NCBI RefSeq assembly: GCF_003265705.1
Contig: NW_020313057.1
Location: 1,284,404-1,348,403 of the forward strand
From: Callorhinus ursinus
Lineage: Eukaryota > Chordata > Mammalia > Carnivora > Otariidae
Reading direction: 5' to 3'
Length of the DNA: 64,000 nt
Positions 38,970 to 50,955 of the stretch are shown piece by piece. Each line of letters starts with the position of its first letter. Position 1 is the first letter of the stretch. Under the pieces are notes generated by a model, which made no database searches, had not been told where the DNA came from, and saw only the letters and a list, made by a program, of their open reading frames with translations. A program made the position numbers and the translations under genes.

Positions 38970-39865
38970 ATGACAAGACGAAAAAAATCACCTCAGCAAA
39001 AAGAACAAGAGGTGGTACCGTCAGCCAGGGACCTACCCAATACGGACATTAGTACGATGTCGGACCTAGAGTTCAGAATCATGACTTTAAAGATACTAGC
39101 TGGGCTTGAAAAAAGCATAGAGGTTATTAGAGAAACCCTTTCTGGAGAAATAAAAGAACTAAAATTGAACCAAGTCGAAATCAAAAAGGCTATTAATGAG
39201 GTGCAATCAAAAATGGGGGCACTAACTGCTAGGATAAATGAGGCAGAAGAGAGAATCAGCGATATAGAAGACCAAATGATGGAAAATAAAGAAGCTGAGA
39301 AAAAGAGAGATAAACAACAACAGGATCACGAGGGCAGAATTCGAGAGATAAGCGATACGATAAGACGAAACAACATTTGAATAATTGGGATCCCAGAAGA
39401 AGAAGAAAGAGAGAGAGGGGCAGAAGGTATATTGGAGCAAATTATAGCAGAGAACTTTCCTTCCCTGGGGAAGGAAACAGGCATCAAAATCCAAGAGGCA
39501 CAGAGAACCCCTCTCTAAATCAATAAAAATAGGTCAACACCCTGACATCTAATAGTAAAACATACGAGTCTCAGAGACAAAGAGAAAATCCTGAAAGCGG
39601 CTCGGGAGAAGAGGTCTGTAACCTACAATGGTAGAAATATTAGATTGGCAACAGACCTATCCACAGAGACCTGGCAGGCCAGAAAGGACTGGCATGATAT
39701 CTTCAGAGCACTAAATGAGAAAAATATGCTGCCAAGAATACTATATCCAGCTAGGCTCTCATTGAAAATTGAAGAGAGATAAAAAGCTTCAAGGACAAAC
39801 AAAAACTAAAGGAATTTGCAAACACGAAACCAGCCCTACAGGAAATATTGAAAGGGGTCCTCTAA
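38970..39865 (+). pseudogene. L1 ORF1 (ORF1p-like), disrupted
   Basis: ORF1 encodes the RNA-binding trimeric chaperone of the L1 ribonucleoprotein. The start at 38970 opens with a basic TRRKKS segment, as usual. Codons about 40-135 are rich in Leu, Ile, Glu and Lys with heptad spacing, the coiled-coil region. At 39378-39380 the frame meets TGA, most simply a CGA to TGA CpG change, since the same frame stays open after it until about 39519. A frameshift then falls in the RNA-recognition/C-terminal region around 39510-39520, and another change near 39770-39780. The frame resumes to a TAA at 39863-39865. Only a 136-residue N-terminal piece could be translated. Confidence 0.88.
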
Positions 39866-39946
39866 GCAAAGAGAGAGCCTAAAAGCACGACAAATCAGAA
39901 AGGAACAGAGACAATATACAGTAACAGTCACCTTACAGGCAATACA

Positions 39947-42900
39947 ATGGCACTAAATTCATATCTTTCAATAGTTACCCTGAATGTAAATGGGCTCAAT
40001 GCCCCAATCAAAATACACACAGTATCAGATTGGATTAAAAAACAAGACCCATCGATATGCTGTCTGCAAGAGACTCATATTAGACTCAAAGACACCCCCA
40101 CATTGAAAGTGAGGGGGTGGAAAACCATTTACCATGCTAATGGACACCAAAAGAAAGCTGGGGTGGCAATCCTTATATCAGAAAATTAGATTTTAAAACA
40201 AAGACTGTAATAAGAGATGAGGAAGGACACTATATCCTACATAAAGGGTCTATCCAACAAGAAGATCTAACAATTGTAAATATCTATGCCCCTAACATGG
40301 GAGCAGCCAATTATATAAGGCAATTACTAACAAAAGCAAAGAAATACATTGACAACAATACAATAATAGTGGGGGACTTTGACACCTCCCTGACTGAAAT
40401 GGACAGATCATCTAACCAAAGATCAACAAGGAAATAAAGACTTTAAATGACACACTGGACCAAATGGACTTCACAGACATATTCAGAACATTCCATCCGA
40501 AAGCAACGGAATACACATTCTTCTCTAGTGCCATTGGAACATTCTCCAGAATGGATCACATCCTAGGTCACAAATCAGGTCTCAACTGGTACCAAAAGAT
40601 TGGGATTATTCCCTGCATATTTTCAGACCACAATGCTTTGAAACTAGAACTCAATCACAAGAGGAAAGTCAGAAAGAACTCAAATACATGGAGGCTAAAG
40701 AGCATCCTACTAAAGAGTGAATGGGTCAACCAGGAAATTAAAGAAGATTTAAAAAATTCATGGAAACAAATGAAAATGAAAGCACAAATGTTCAGAATCT
40801 TTGGGATAGGGCAAAGGCAGTCCTAAGAGGAAGGTATATAGCAATACAAGCCTTTCTCAAGAAACAAGAAAGGTCTCAAATACACAAACTAACCCTACAC
40901 CTAAAGGAGCTAGAGAAAAAAGAGCAAGTAAAGCCTAAACCCAGCAGGAGAAGAGAAATAATAAAGATCAGAGCAGAAATCAATGAAATAGAAACCAAAA
41001 GAATAGTAGAACAGATCAACGAAACTAGGAGCTGGTTCTTTGAAAGAATTAACAAGATTGATAAATCCCTGGCCAGACTTATCAAAAAGAGAAGAGAAAT
41101 GACCCAAATCAACAAAATCATGACTGAAAGGGGAGAGATCACAACCAACACCAAAGAAATACAAACAATTATAAGAACATATTATGAGCAACTCTATGCC
41201 AGCAAATTAGATAACAGGAAGAAATGGATGCATTCCTAGAGATGTATCAACTACCAAAATTGAACCAGGAAGAACTAGAAAACCTGAACAGACCTATAAC
41301 CACTAAGGAAATTGAAGCAGTCATCAAAAATCTCCCCACAAACAAAAGCCCAGGGCCAGATGGCTTCCCAGGGGAATTCTACCAAACATTTAAAGAGGAA
41401 TTAATACCTATTCTCCTGAAACTGTTTCAAAAAATAGAAATGGAAGGAAAACTTCCAAACTCATTTTATGAGGCCACCATTACCTTGATCCCCAAACCAG
41501 ACAAAGACCCCATCAAAAAGGAGAATTACAGGCCAATATCCTTGATGAACATGGATGCAAAAATTCTCACCAAAATACTAGCCACTAGGATCCAACAGTA
41601 CATTAAAAGGATTATTCACCATGACCAAGTGGGATTTATCCCTGGGCTGCAAGGTTGGTTCAATATCCACAAATCAATCAACGTGATACAATACATTAAC
41701 AAAAGAAAGAACAAGAATTATATGATCCTCTCAATAGATTGCAGAAAAAGCATTTGTCAAAGTACAGCATCCTTTCTTGATCAAAACTCTTCAGAGTATA
41801 GGGATACAGGGTCCATACCTCAATATCATAAAAGCCATCTATGAAAAACCTACAGCGAATATCATTCTCAATGGGGAAAAGCTGCGAGCTTTTCCCCTAA
41901 GGTCAGGAACGCGGCAGGGATGTCCACTGTCACCACTGCTATTCAACATAGTATTAGAAGTCCTTGCCACAGCAATCAGAGAACAAAAAGAAATCAAAGG
42001 CATCCAAATCGGCAAAGAGGAAGTCAAACTCTCACTCTTTGCAGATGATATGATACTGTATGTGGAAAACCCAAAAGACTCCACCCCAAAACTGCTAGAA
42101 CTCATACAGGAATTCAGTAAAGTAGCAGGATATAAAATCCATGCACAGAAATCAGTGGCATTTCTATATACCAACAACAAGACAGAAGAGAGACAAATCA
42201 AGGAGTCAATCCCATTTCCAATTGCACCCAAAGCCATAAGATACCTAGGAATAAATTTAACCAAAGAGGCAAAGGATCTGTACTCAGAAAACTCTAAAAT
42301 ACTCATGAAAGAAATTGAAGAAGACATAAAGAAATGGAAAAACGTTCCATGCTCATGGATTGGAAGAACAAACATTGTGAAGATGTCAATGCTACCTAGA
42401 GCAATCTACACATTCAAAGCAATCCCCATCTAAATACCATCCACTTTTTTCAACGAAATGGAACAAATAATCCTAAAATTTGTATGGAACCAGAAGAGAC
42501 CCCGAATAGCCAGAAGAATGTTGAAAAAGAAAACCAAAGCTGGCGGCATCACAATTCCGGACTTCCAGCTCTATTACAAAGCTGTCATCATCAAGACAGT
42601 ATGGTACTGGCACAAAAACAGACGCACAGATCAATGGAACAGAATAGAGAGCCCAGAAATGGACCCTCAACTCTATGGTCAATTTATCTTTGACAAAGCA
42701 GGAAAGAATGTCCAATGGCAAAAAGTCTCTTCAACAAATGGTGTTGGGAAAATTGGACAGCCACATGCAGAAGAATGAAACTGGACCATTTCCTTACACC
42801 ACACACAAAAATAGACTCCAAATGGTTGAAAGACCTAAACGTGAGACAGGAGTCCATCCAAATCCTAAAGGAGAACACAGGCAGCAACCTCTTCAACCTC

Positions 42901-43755
42901 AGACGCAGCAACTTCTTCCTAGAAACATCGCCAAGGGCAAGGGAAGCAAGGGCAAAAATGAATTATTGGGATTTCATCCAGATAAAAAGCTTTTGCACAG
43001 CAAAAGAAACAGTCCACAAAACCAAAAGACACCCGACAGAATGGGAGAAAATATTTGCAAATGACATATCAGATAAAGGGCTAGTATCCAAAATCTATAA
43101 AGAACTTATCAAATTCAACACCCAAAGAACAAATAATCCAATCAAGAAATGGGCAGAAGACATGAACAGACATTTTTCCAAAGAAGACATCCAAATGGCC
43201 AACAGACACATGAAAAAGTGCTCAACATCATTCAGCATCAGGGAAATCCAAATCAAAACCTCAATGAGATACCACCTCACACCCGTCAGAATGGCTAAAA
43301 TTAACAAGTCAGGAAACAAGGGATGTTGGCGAGGATGTGGAGAAAGGGGAACCCTCCTACACTGTTGGTGGGAATGCGAGCTGGTGCAACCACTCTGGAA
43401 AACAGTCTGGAGTTTCCTCAAACAGTTGAAAATAGAGCCACCCTACGATCCAGCAATTGCACTACTGGGTATTTACCCCAAAGATACAAATGGAGGGATC
43501 CGAAGGGGTATGTGCACCCCAATGTTTATAGCAGCAATGTCCACAGTAGCCAAACTGTGGAAAGAGCCAAGATGTCCATCGACAGATGAATGGATAAAGA
43601 AGAAGTGGTATATATACACAATGGAATATTATGCAGCCATCAAAAGGAATGAGATCTTGCCATTTGCAACGACGTGGATGGAACTGGAGGGTGTTATGCT
43701 GAGTGAAATATGTCAATCAGAGAAAGACATGTATCATATGACCTCACTGATATGA
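39947..43755 (+). pseudogene. L1 ORF2 (endonuclease-reverse transcriptase), disrupted
   Basis: ORF2p nicks DNA and copies L1 RNA at the nick. The N-terminal endonuclease keeps the TLNVNGLN, LQETH (Glu codon 42, 40070-40072) and SDH (about 40623) motifs. The Asn of the usual GDFNTP motif is Asp here (40381-40383). The reverse transcriptase spans about 41330-42330, with [12 protein letters not shown], the motif A Asp near 41737, and FADD at 42038-42049. The Cys-rich CX3CX7HX4C motif is near 43322-43380. Lesions: one-base losses near 40183, 40416, 40752 and 41216, an extra T near 41739, nonsense TAA at 42431-42433, and a small deletion near 42725. The last 347 codons (42715-43755) are open. Confidence 0.92.
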
Positions 43756-44219
43756 GGAATTCTTAATCTCAGGAAAAACCTGAGGGTTGCTGGAGTGGTG
43801 GGGGTTGGGAGGGATGGGGTGGCTGGGTGATAGACATTGGGGAGGGTATGTGTTATGGTGAGCGCTGTGAATTGTGCAAGACTGTTGAATCACAGATCTG
43901 TACTTCTGAAACAAATAATGCAATATATGTTAAGAATAAAAGAAGAAGAAGAAGATAGGAGGAGGGGAAGAATGAAGGGGACTAAGTCAGAGGGTGAGAC
44001 GAACCATGAGAGACGATGGACTCTGAAAAACAAACTGAGGGTTCTAGAGGGGAGGGGGGTGGGGGGATGGGTTAGCCTGGTGATGGGTATTAAGGAGGGC
44101 ACATTCTGCGTGGAGCACTGGGTGTTATGCACAAACAATGAATCATGGAACACTACATCAAAGACTAATGATGTAATGTGTGGTGATTAACATAACAATA
44201 AAAAATTTAAAAAAAAAAG
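43756..44219 (+). other. L1 3'UTR and first poly(A)
   Basis: Non-coding tail of the young L1 with a GAAGAAGAAGA stretch near 43940, a G-rich block GGGGAGGGGGGTGGGGGG at about 44050, and AATAAA at 44198-44203 followed by A-rich sequence. The G-rich 3'UTR tract is typical of L1s. Open frames of about 117 codons sense and 87 antisense lie in it but are probably fortuitous. Confidence 0.9.
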
Positions 44220-44551
44220 ATCAGTAGTTTACATGCCCTGATTAATAATACTAGTGACATAGGCACTAAAGAAAAACCCAAATCAACACAAGTAACACAT
44301 AATTAGAGCACAGATATTTTTTTAAGAAGATGTCCAAATGCACATATAAAAATTCAAAACAGGAGAATGCTAATTAAGTTCAAGTCTTTAACTGCGGGGA
44401 CTACATCTGATTACAAGCTGTCATGTATTTCCTGGCTGAATTTTTGCATAAATGCTCTTAATTTCCCCTAATGAAACTATGGAAATCAAGAATTCTATTG
44501 TGAAATTGAAAAAATAAAACCTTTAAAACCAAAACCAAAACAAAACAAAAC
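44220..44551 (+). other. 3'-transduced flank of the source L1
   Basis: Sequence unlike L1, beginning GATCAGTAGTTTACATGCCC right after the L1 A-rich tail. It ends AAAAAATAAAACC (AATAAA at 44513-44518) and an A/C-rich tail of AAAAC units, then the 16-bp duplication. This is what read-through of the L1 poly(A) signal at the source locus, followed by retrotransposition, produces. The transduced piece identifies the parent locus, which is not in this window. Confidence 0.87.
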
Positions 44552-44567
44552 AAAACTGGTTTTGGTG
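44552..44567. repeat. Target-site duplication, downstream copy
   Basis: AAAACTGGTTTTGGTG, perfect match to 37135-37150. It lies after the second A-rich tail, not after the L1's own tail. Confidence 0.95.
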
Positions 44568-45116
44568 TGTCTTTTAGTAAACATTTTAGAGATTTGTACT
44601 TGTGCTTTTTTATATATATACTTTATGTTTTCGCGAGAGGTATTTTTCCTTTGCATCTGCTTCTCTCACCCCATCACATGTATTCTCCCACACAGTTTAC
44701 TCATACTGTATTATGCCTTTCTATTAAATATTCTTGCTCTCTATTGAGCTATTTTCTAGGATTCTACCATCATATCAGTCACATTTAAAATCCCAAGATA
44801 AGAATTGAGAAATCAGTATAATGTTTTTTGGTTTATATTAATCTGAGAAGTTTGGGACAATAAGGGAGTGTGGGTCTAGTGTTTCCCGAGCACCTTTTAG
44901 TTTCCAAGCATAATGGGTTCCTTCCCCAGGGCAAGTTGGCCAACTTTTAGAATTCTGGGCATTAGGTGGTAATTTTTAGGGCAGTGCATCCTGCTTCCCT
45001 CTAAAGTATGAGGATCAAAGTATAGATTACTGCCCCCTGTTCACAGTTCCCTTGTAACATTGCTCACTAACTCACGTTGAGGCAGGAATGACATTGGCTA
45101 GATCACCTTAAAATGA
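44568..45116. other. Unassigned sequence
   Basis: Continuation of the pre-insertion locus. No gene or named repeat seen. Confidence 0.4.
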
Positions 45117-45530
45117 TGTATTAGTTTTCTATTGCCACTGTAACAGATTGCCACAAATTTACTGGCTTAAAGCAACACAGATTAATTATTTTACAGTTCT
45201 GGAGGTCAGAAATCCAAAATCATTTTCACTGGGCTAAAATCAAGATGTCAATAAATCTGTGTTCCTTCTGGAGACTCCAGGGGAGAATCTGGGTTTTTTT
45301 TGGGGTTTGTTTGTTTTTGTTTGTTTTGGCCTTTTCCCGCGTCTAGAGATCACCCAAGTTTCTTGGTTCATGGCCACTTCTCTCATTGTCAAAGCCAGTA
45401 ATGTAGCATATTCTCTCCTTTCTGACCTCTCTATCCCTTTATCTTCTCTCGCTTACTCTTAAAATGCCACCTTTTTATGATGACCCTGCAGTTATATTAT
45501 GCCCACCAGGATAATCCAGAAATCCTCCTT
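45117..45530 (-). mobile_element. MLT1D-like (ERVL-MaLR) LTR, reverse strand
   Basis: TGTATTAGTTTTCTATTGCC, GCTTAAAGCAACACAGATTA, TTACAGTTCTGGAGGTCAGA, TTCCTTCTGGAGACTCCAGG, TCATGGCCACTTCTCTCATTG and CACCAGGATAATCCAGAAATCC are antisense blocks of this LTR in order. A T/G-rich expansion sits at 45293-45328. No coding sequence. Confidence 0.85.
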
Positions 45531-47132
45531 CCCTTCCTATGTCCCTTCCTTTCCCTTTCCCTCCCTCTTTCTTTCAACATTAGATCTGATCCGATTAGAA
45601 AGAGTGAGCTTCAGTGTGCTGGAAAGAGCACATGGAGTGATAAACTATAAACTCTGGGTCCTGGTTGTAACTTTCCCAATGTTATCAAAGAATCAGAAAC
45701 ACTATTTTCTGTTATTCTCTTATCAATCTGAAATACATGAATGGTGCATTTTTATTGTTATTGAAATATATACCAATCCCATTCTCTCTCGTTCAGGGAA
45801 AAATTGGTCTAAAATAGAAGTCATACAAAGATCACACCTCACATTTTCTAAATTTTAAGGATAAGAATATTTTGTAATACGTTGCTACACAGTATCATTA
45901 GGGAACTTCAAAAACATAAATCTGCCATATTAAAAAAAAAAGACATGCAGCCATGTAAAGTAAAAACAAAATAATTCATTATATGGGATGATTTTCTGGC
46001 TTTCTTTTTATCAAATTCTGGCTGGATTCCTCAAACTCAAAAATTTTTTTTGACAGCTGAACATATTCTTTCCTAAATTTTAACATGTCTTAGGGGATAA
46101 TCAGTAGTTTTCAAAAGCTTATACAATAACTCCAACTGCATGCATTTAGCAGATTATTTGTTCCAGTTCTTTTCTAGAAACAAATAACACCATAAGGCCA
46201 GTGCACTTACAACAACTGTGGATCATCTGGAACTTTAAAAATCTGAGAAAAGAGCTGTTCCCATCAGTCCTAATAAGCAGATGAAAAATAGAATTTTCCA
46301 AAGGGCTTTACCCACATACATTTTAAAATTTCTCATGTCAAAAGAAACCTCTTCTGCTTTTAATATAAACAAGGGACAAAATTAAATGCAAAAGAGTCTG
46401 CTAATGCAAGATTGAGATTCTCAGAGGAACATCAATTTTCCCACATTCCACACATTCTGAATATTAAGGTATCACATTTAGGACAGTAGCTAGTTCTGAA
46501 AAACACAGTATCTGAAGTATAATGGATACAAATGAAAGGAATGGCAGGCAGTCTCACTTTTTTAGTATGTATGACCACAGCAGAGTCAATTCTTGATTAT
46601 TCAGTCTAATCACTGAGAGTTAATATGATCTTTGTCTCTCTTGTTTTCCCCTTCCTTTTCTGTTTCCCCTTCCACTAAAAGACCTTCAAGCTCAGGAAGA
46701 AGAAATAAAGGAGAGTAGGCAATTTGGTTTCCAATTCATTGCTCAATTACTCGTTCAGGAAATGTGGATGCAGGGCCAGATTGAAATCATCATTAATTAG
46801 AAAATATTACCCATATCTTGTCCCTTGAGTAACTTATCATAAAAATCAGGATCTTAGGCTTTTACTCTTAAATGGTTCCTACAAATGGTCTACAAATGAC
46901 CACTAAAGATGATTTCCTCTAAAGCCATTTGAATTTTTTTAAATTGTACTTGTTTTTTATTTCAAAGAAAGGTTATGTATATAATAGGATAGAGGCAAAC
47001 TCAGTGGACAGTTTACCAGAGGTGGAAACAGGTGTATGCCATATGAAATAATCCATACATTTTGACTTGACCACGCTTCCCAGCTTTTAAGATATATACA
47101 GAGAATTTGCAGCAAAGATGCCGTTGAGTAAC
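45531..47132. other. Unassigned sequence
   Basis: No gene or named repeat seen. The forward 119-codon open frame at 45499-45858 begins inside the LTR and has no known motif. Confidence 0.4.
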
Positions 47133-47400
47133 AATACCAACACTCTGTATTTATATAGCACCTTTGTTTCAGAGAGTTCAGAGGGCTTTATAAACAGTAT
47201 CTCATTAATCTTCACAACTTCCCTTATATGGAAGGCAGTTTCAGCTATCATTACTCACATCTTTATCAACAAGGAAACAGTTGCCTGCAGAGTGGCTAAA
47301 CAACTTGTCCAAGGTCACTGAGGGAGTGAGTGGCAAAGCCAAGAATAAAACTCAGGGCTTTGACCTTCCAGTTTAGTATTCTCTCCAGGAAGCCACATTG
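47133..47400 (-). repeat. MIR-related ancient SINE, reverse strand
   Basis: TGTATTTATATAGCACCTTTG, GCTTTATAAACAGTATCTCA, ACTTGTCCAAGGTCACTGAG and GTGGCAAAGCCAAGAATAAA are antisense blocks of a deep mammalian SINE/MIR relative. Confidence 0.65.
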
Positions 47401-47775
47401 AAGGAAGAGCAACTTCTAACATGCATATTCATAAGTGTCCCAAGAAAAATTTAGCATTTCTCAATATTTTCATCAGCCCAACTCTGATGCCAATTGGTGG
47501 CCATTTGATATAAAATCCAATGGTGTAGTAAGAGGGATCTATTCAAACTGTACTGAGATAACACATAGGTCTTAGTCCCTAAGCCCCGCATTAATCACCT
47601 AGAATCTAGCAGTTGACTGCACATAACTCGTTGGACCAACCAGGAAAAAGAATACTGAGGAGCATACAGTGGCCACACAGGATAGGAAAACCCTGCTTGA
47701 AATGACTAAGCTGTCAGTCTCCCTGCTAAAAAATAGGTGGGTAATTCCTGTGAGAGTAAATCGCCACTAGTTAGT

Positions 47776-47880
47776 TCAATAAACATTTCTTTATTGTTTG
47801 TCATTTATTGTGTGTTAGGCGTGAGCTAAGGGTGCATACCTGTCCTCAGGTAGCTTATGATCTAGTGGAAAAATAGAGAA
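47776..47880 (-). repeat. L2-like 3' end, reverse strand
   Basis: TTCAATAAACATTTCTTTATTG, TTAGGCGTGAGCTAAGGGTG, GTAGCTTATGATCTAGTGG match antisense L2. Confidence 0.65.
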
Positions 47881-48009
47881 ATGGGTACACAAGTCTTCAT
47901 AGGAGAGGATGATGACTATCTTGCCTGGGGTCATTAGAGAAAGCTGAAACCTAACTCCAACTCCCAAAGCTCTTGTCCAGCCATGCCATTAGATTCAAAC
48001 ATGGCATCT

Positions 48010-48295
48010 CCTTTTCCTGGACCTCTCTTCCACTTCTGCTTGCGTGGCAGACATGTTCTAATCTTCAGGTAACAGCTTCACTGCATCTCCTCAGAGAGGT
48101 CTTCCTAACCTTTCCGATAGGTTTCCCCTTGTCGTTGTCAGTCACAGAACTCTATTTTCCCTTAGAGCTTTCCTCTACATTGGTTTAGTAGAGCTGTTTG
48201 TTAACCAGTTTATAATCTGTCTCCCTCTCCAAATTGTAAGCTCCACAGAGAGCAGGAACCATGATTATTGAATAGTGTGCACTCAGACAGGGTGA
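48010..48295 (+). repeat. L2 LINE 3' fragment
   Basis: Sense order: CATCTCCTCAGAGAGGTCTTC, then CAGTCACAGAACTCTATTTT, then AAGCTCCACAGAGAGCAGGA. The antisense L2 end at 47776 is a separate copy. Confidence 0.72.
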
Positions 48296-48299
48296 CAAC

Positions 48300-48435
48300 C
48301 CTTAGCTTCTCTCTCATCCTACATAAAATAAGAATCATGACACTTACCTCCTAGCATTATTGTAAAAATTAAATGTATAAATAGACACAAAACTGCATCA
48401 CATGATGTTAGGCACATAAATTCCATAAACGGTAA
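48300..48435 (+). repeat. MIR fragment
   Basis: CTACATAAAATAAGAATCAT, CTTACCTCCTAGCATTATTG, AAATTAAATGTATAAATAG, TGTTAGGCACATAAATTCC fit the sense MIR 3' half. Confidence 0.65.
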
Positions 48436-48879
48436 TCTGAATGGCATTAGATGTCTGTGGACTTAACAATGTACAAGTTATTGATTACTTTGTCAAATGT
48501 CATTTTTTTTTTTTTGTGGAGCAATAGGAGTGGAGTTGAAGAAGCCAAGTTAATGCATAATAACTTTTTTATAGACATATAATTGTGAAAAGAAAAGATG
48601 TCAAAACTCAGATTGCATAGGAGAATGTAGGATTGCAGGGTATGTGTGTGTGATGGGCCTGTGTGTACGTGTCTGTGTGTATGAATTTATGTGCTGAGAG
48701 ATTGAAAAATATATACAGGATAAGAGAGGCAGAATTGATGGAAGGTGGTATCGATGAAACATGAGAATATGGAGAAATTAGTCTTTGACAGAACAAGGAA
48801 CAGCTCTGTGAGATGGGAGAGAAAGATGCACAGATGAGTGTAGATGTAATGGAAATTATTTTTATAGTGAACATTTCCT

Positions 48880-49075
48880 GAGTACTCACTAACTGGTAAG
48901 CACTATAATAAGTGCTTTCCTACTTGAAAGTACGTACTTTATTTTCATCAGTTTCTATGTAAGGAAACCAAAGATTAGAGAGGTTACATAACTGCTGAAG
49001 GTCACACACATAACCAGTGGTATCAGCAGGTGTTGCTGCCACCATGACTCAGGTCGAAATCACACTGCTAAGTTA
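48880..49075 (-). repeat. MIR fragment, reverse strand
   Basis: GAGTACTCACTAACTGGTAA, AAGGAAACCAAAGATTAGAG, AGGTTACATAACTGCTGAAGG, GTCACACACATAACCAGTGG are antisense MIR blocks. Confidence 0.65.
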
Positions 49076-50734
49076 CTTCTCACATGCATAAGTCAGTGGA
49101 GGCAGTTTCTAAATTGAAAGTGCTGAATCCTGATCATCTTTAATTTCCTGGGGAGGAAAGAAATCATTTTTGAGAGTGTATGTATGTTTGAGAGGGTATG
49201 AGGGCAACATGATGTTTGAAGAATTTGAGAAGAATGTTGAAAGTTGAAGTAATGACCATGGGTTTTGCAGCAGACATTAGGTACCAGAGTTGTGCGTTTC
49301 CAGTGTCCCTCATCTCAGCTCTATGAGAAGCCTCAGTATTAGAAAGACTAGGAGAATAGTTAGCTTGACCCAACATTGGAGAGTTGTTGCTGAAGTCTAA
49401 GGGAGAAAGAGGATGGATGATGCTAGTAAGGAGGTGAATAAATTGGCTAACCACGAGATCTAGACTAGATAGGTAAATATGTGAGCCCAGGGGGAGACTT
49501 ATAATTGCTTAGGGACAGAAAAGAAAAGTCAAAGAATTGGAAAACGGTAAGATCAGAATGGGAATAAGGTAGCAGGAAAAATAAAAGATCTGATTTAGTA
49601 ATTTCAGGAATGTACTAAAAGTGAAAGATGACAAGACCCAGGGGAGGCCCTTGAAATTGAGTAAGGATGGAGATCTTAAAACAATACTATGTGGCGGGGC
49701 TTTATGGTACGTAGGCATAAGTCTTGTGGATGTGAAGTGTGGTTTTCTAGTAGAGGGGACATTCTTTGTCTCTGATGTGTCTGAACATACCCTGGAATCC
49801 CACAAAGGAGACTACCTGCTTTTCCTTGGTTTGTGGTTTGATAATGTTAACTATAAAGAAGCCCTTTGTCTTTATCTCTCACACTAGTTGGCATTCTCTT
49901 AAAACAATCTACAATTTCTGCCAAAATATGTTCAGGAAATATGAGCTGCTGCAGTGTGTGACCCCTTTAGATGACCACAAACTGAATCATGGAATACAGT
50001 TCAGCTGAGTAATAAAATATAATCAGATTGGCAGGCGGCATCAGACTCGGCCATGCCCGTACAGACCTTCTTTTAACCCAGTTTAACAAGTTGCTCTCCA
50101 AAAGTTATTTATTCCCCCTGTCAACATTCTTATTGTGGAAATGATAGCCATCAAATCTCTTTTAGGTGCTAATCCTGTTCTTTTCTCTTCTGTCTCAGGT
50201 AGTGAAACGCCTCATAGAAGCAATATCCTTTGAATCAGCCGAGTGATTTGTTTGACATCGAAGGAATAGCTATCAACTAAAAATAATAATAATAATAAAT
50301 GTAACATCCTCATCATTAGCCATGTAGGAAATTCAAAATAAATATCTGCAACCAAAATGACTTTGAAATCTTATGATGCTTCGATTACTGTAGGCAGCTG
50401 TCCAACCAGAGGTAATCTGCCATCTCACTCCAAATGTCAGTCTTACTTTAGTACAGCATCACTACAAGGTACTCCTAGACTTTCACATGTCACTCTAAAC
50501 CCCATTCTTAACAGAGCTCTCAGGCTAATAGGGCCAAATGAGATTGGTAGCTACAAAGAGATGATCTTCAAACTGAATCCCATATTTAATAGCAATGACA
50601 AATTTAAGAAATTACCATATGGATTCGCCAATTTAAAAATGATAATAAATCATAGGAAATCAAAAGTTAGTCAGGACCATTCCTTGGCAGATGCATTCTT
50701 AGGTCTAACCAAATGTCTTTCATAATTTGATTTG
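49076..50734. other. Unassigned sequence
   Basis: No named repeat except a short (AAT)n at about 50284-50299. Holds the 122-codon forward open frame 50357-50725, the longest non-L1 frame in the window not affected by the N gap. It has no motif I recognise, and its AT-rich codon mix looks non-coding. Confidence 0.4.
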
Positions 50735-50955
50735 TATTTATTGGCTATTTTCTCTGTGCCATATATTGTTCTTAGTCTTTTTGAGTGTGTCTTTCACTAC
50801 ATGCAATGCTATTATTATCTTTATTCTATAAACTAGAAAAATGAAGGTTGGGGAATTTAAGTACCTTGCTCCAAACTAGTAATTGATGGATCCTGAATTT
50901 GGACCCAGGTAGTTGGACTCTAGAGACTGAACTTATAAGCACTGTGTTAGTCCAC
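50735..50955 (-). repeat. MIR fragment, reverse strand
   Basis: CTCTGTGCCATATATTGTTC, AACTAGAAAAATGAAGGTTGG, CTTGCTCCAAACTAGTAATTG, TTTGGACCCAGGTAGTTGGA are antisense MIR blocks. Confidence 0.65.

Larger units (their letters stand above)
37151..44551 (+). mobile_element. Full-length young L1 with 3' transduction
   Basis: A complete LINE-1: 5'UTR 37151-38969, ORF1 38970-39865, an 81-bp spacer, ORF2 39947-43755, and a 3'UTR with AATAAA at 44198-44203 and a short A-rich tail to about 44219. The insertion does not end there. About 300 bp of non-L1 sequence and a second AATAAA/A-rich tail follow to 44551. Target-site duplications of 16 bp enclose everything. The pre-insertion site, ATT followed by AAAAACTGG, fits L1 endonuclease nicking at TTTT/AA on the bottom strand. 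Both ORFs are disrupted. Close relatives in this window are at 8127, 20070, 51745, 52299 and 63412. Confidence 0.96.

Noticed and set aside
41839..42375. 178-codon reverse frame
   Set aside because: Antisense shadow of the L1 reverse-transcriptase domain.
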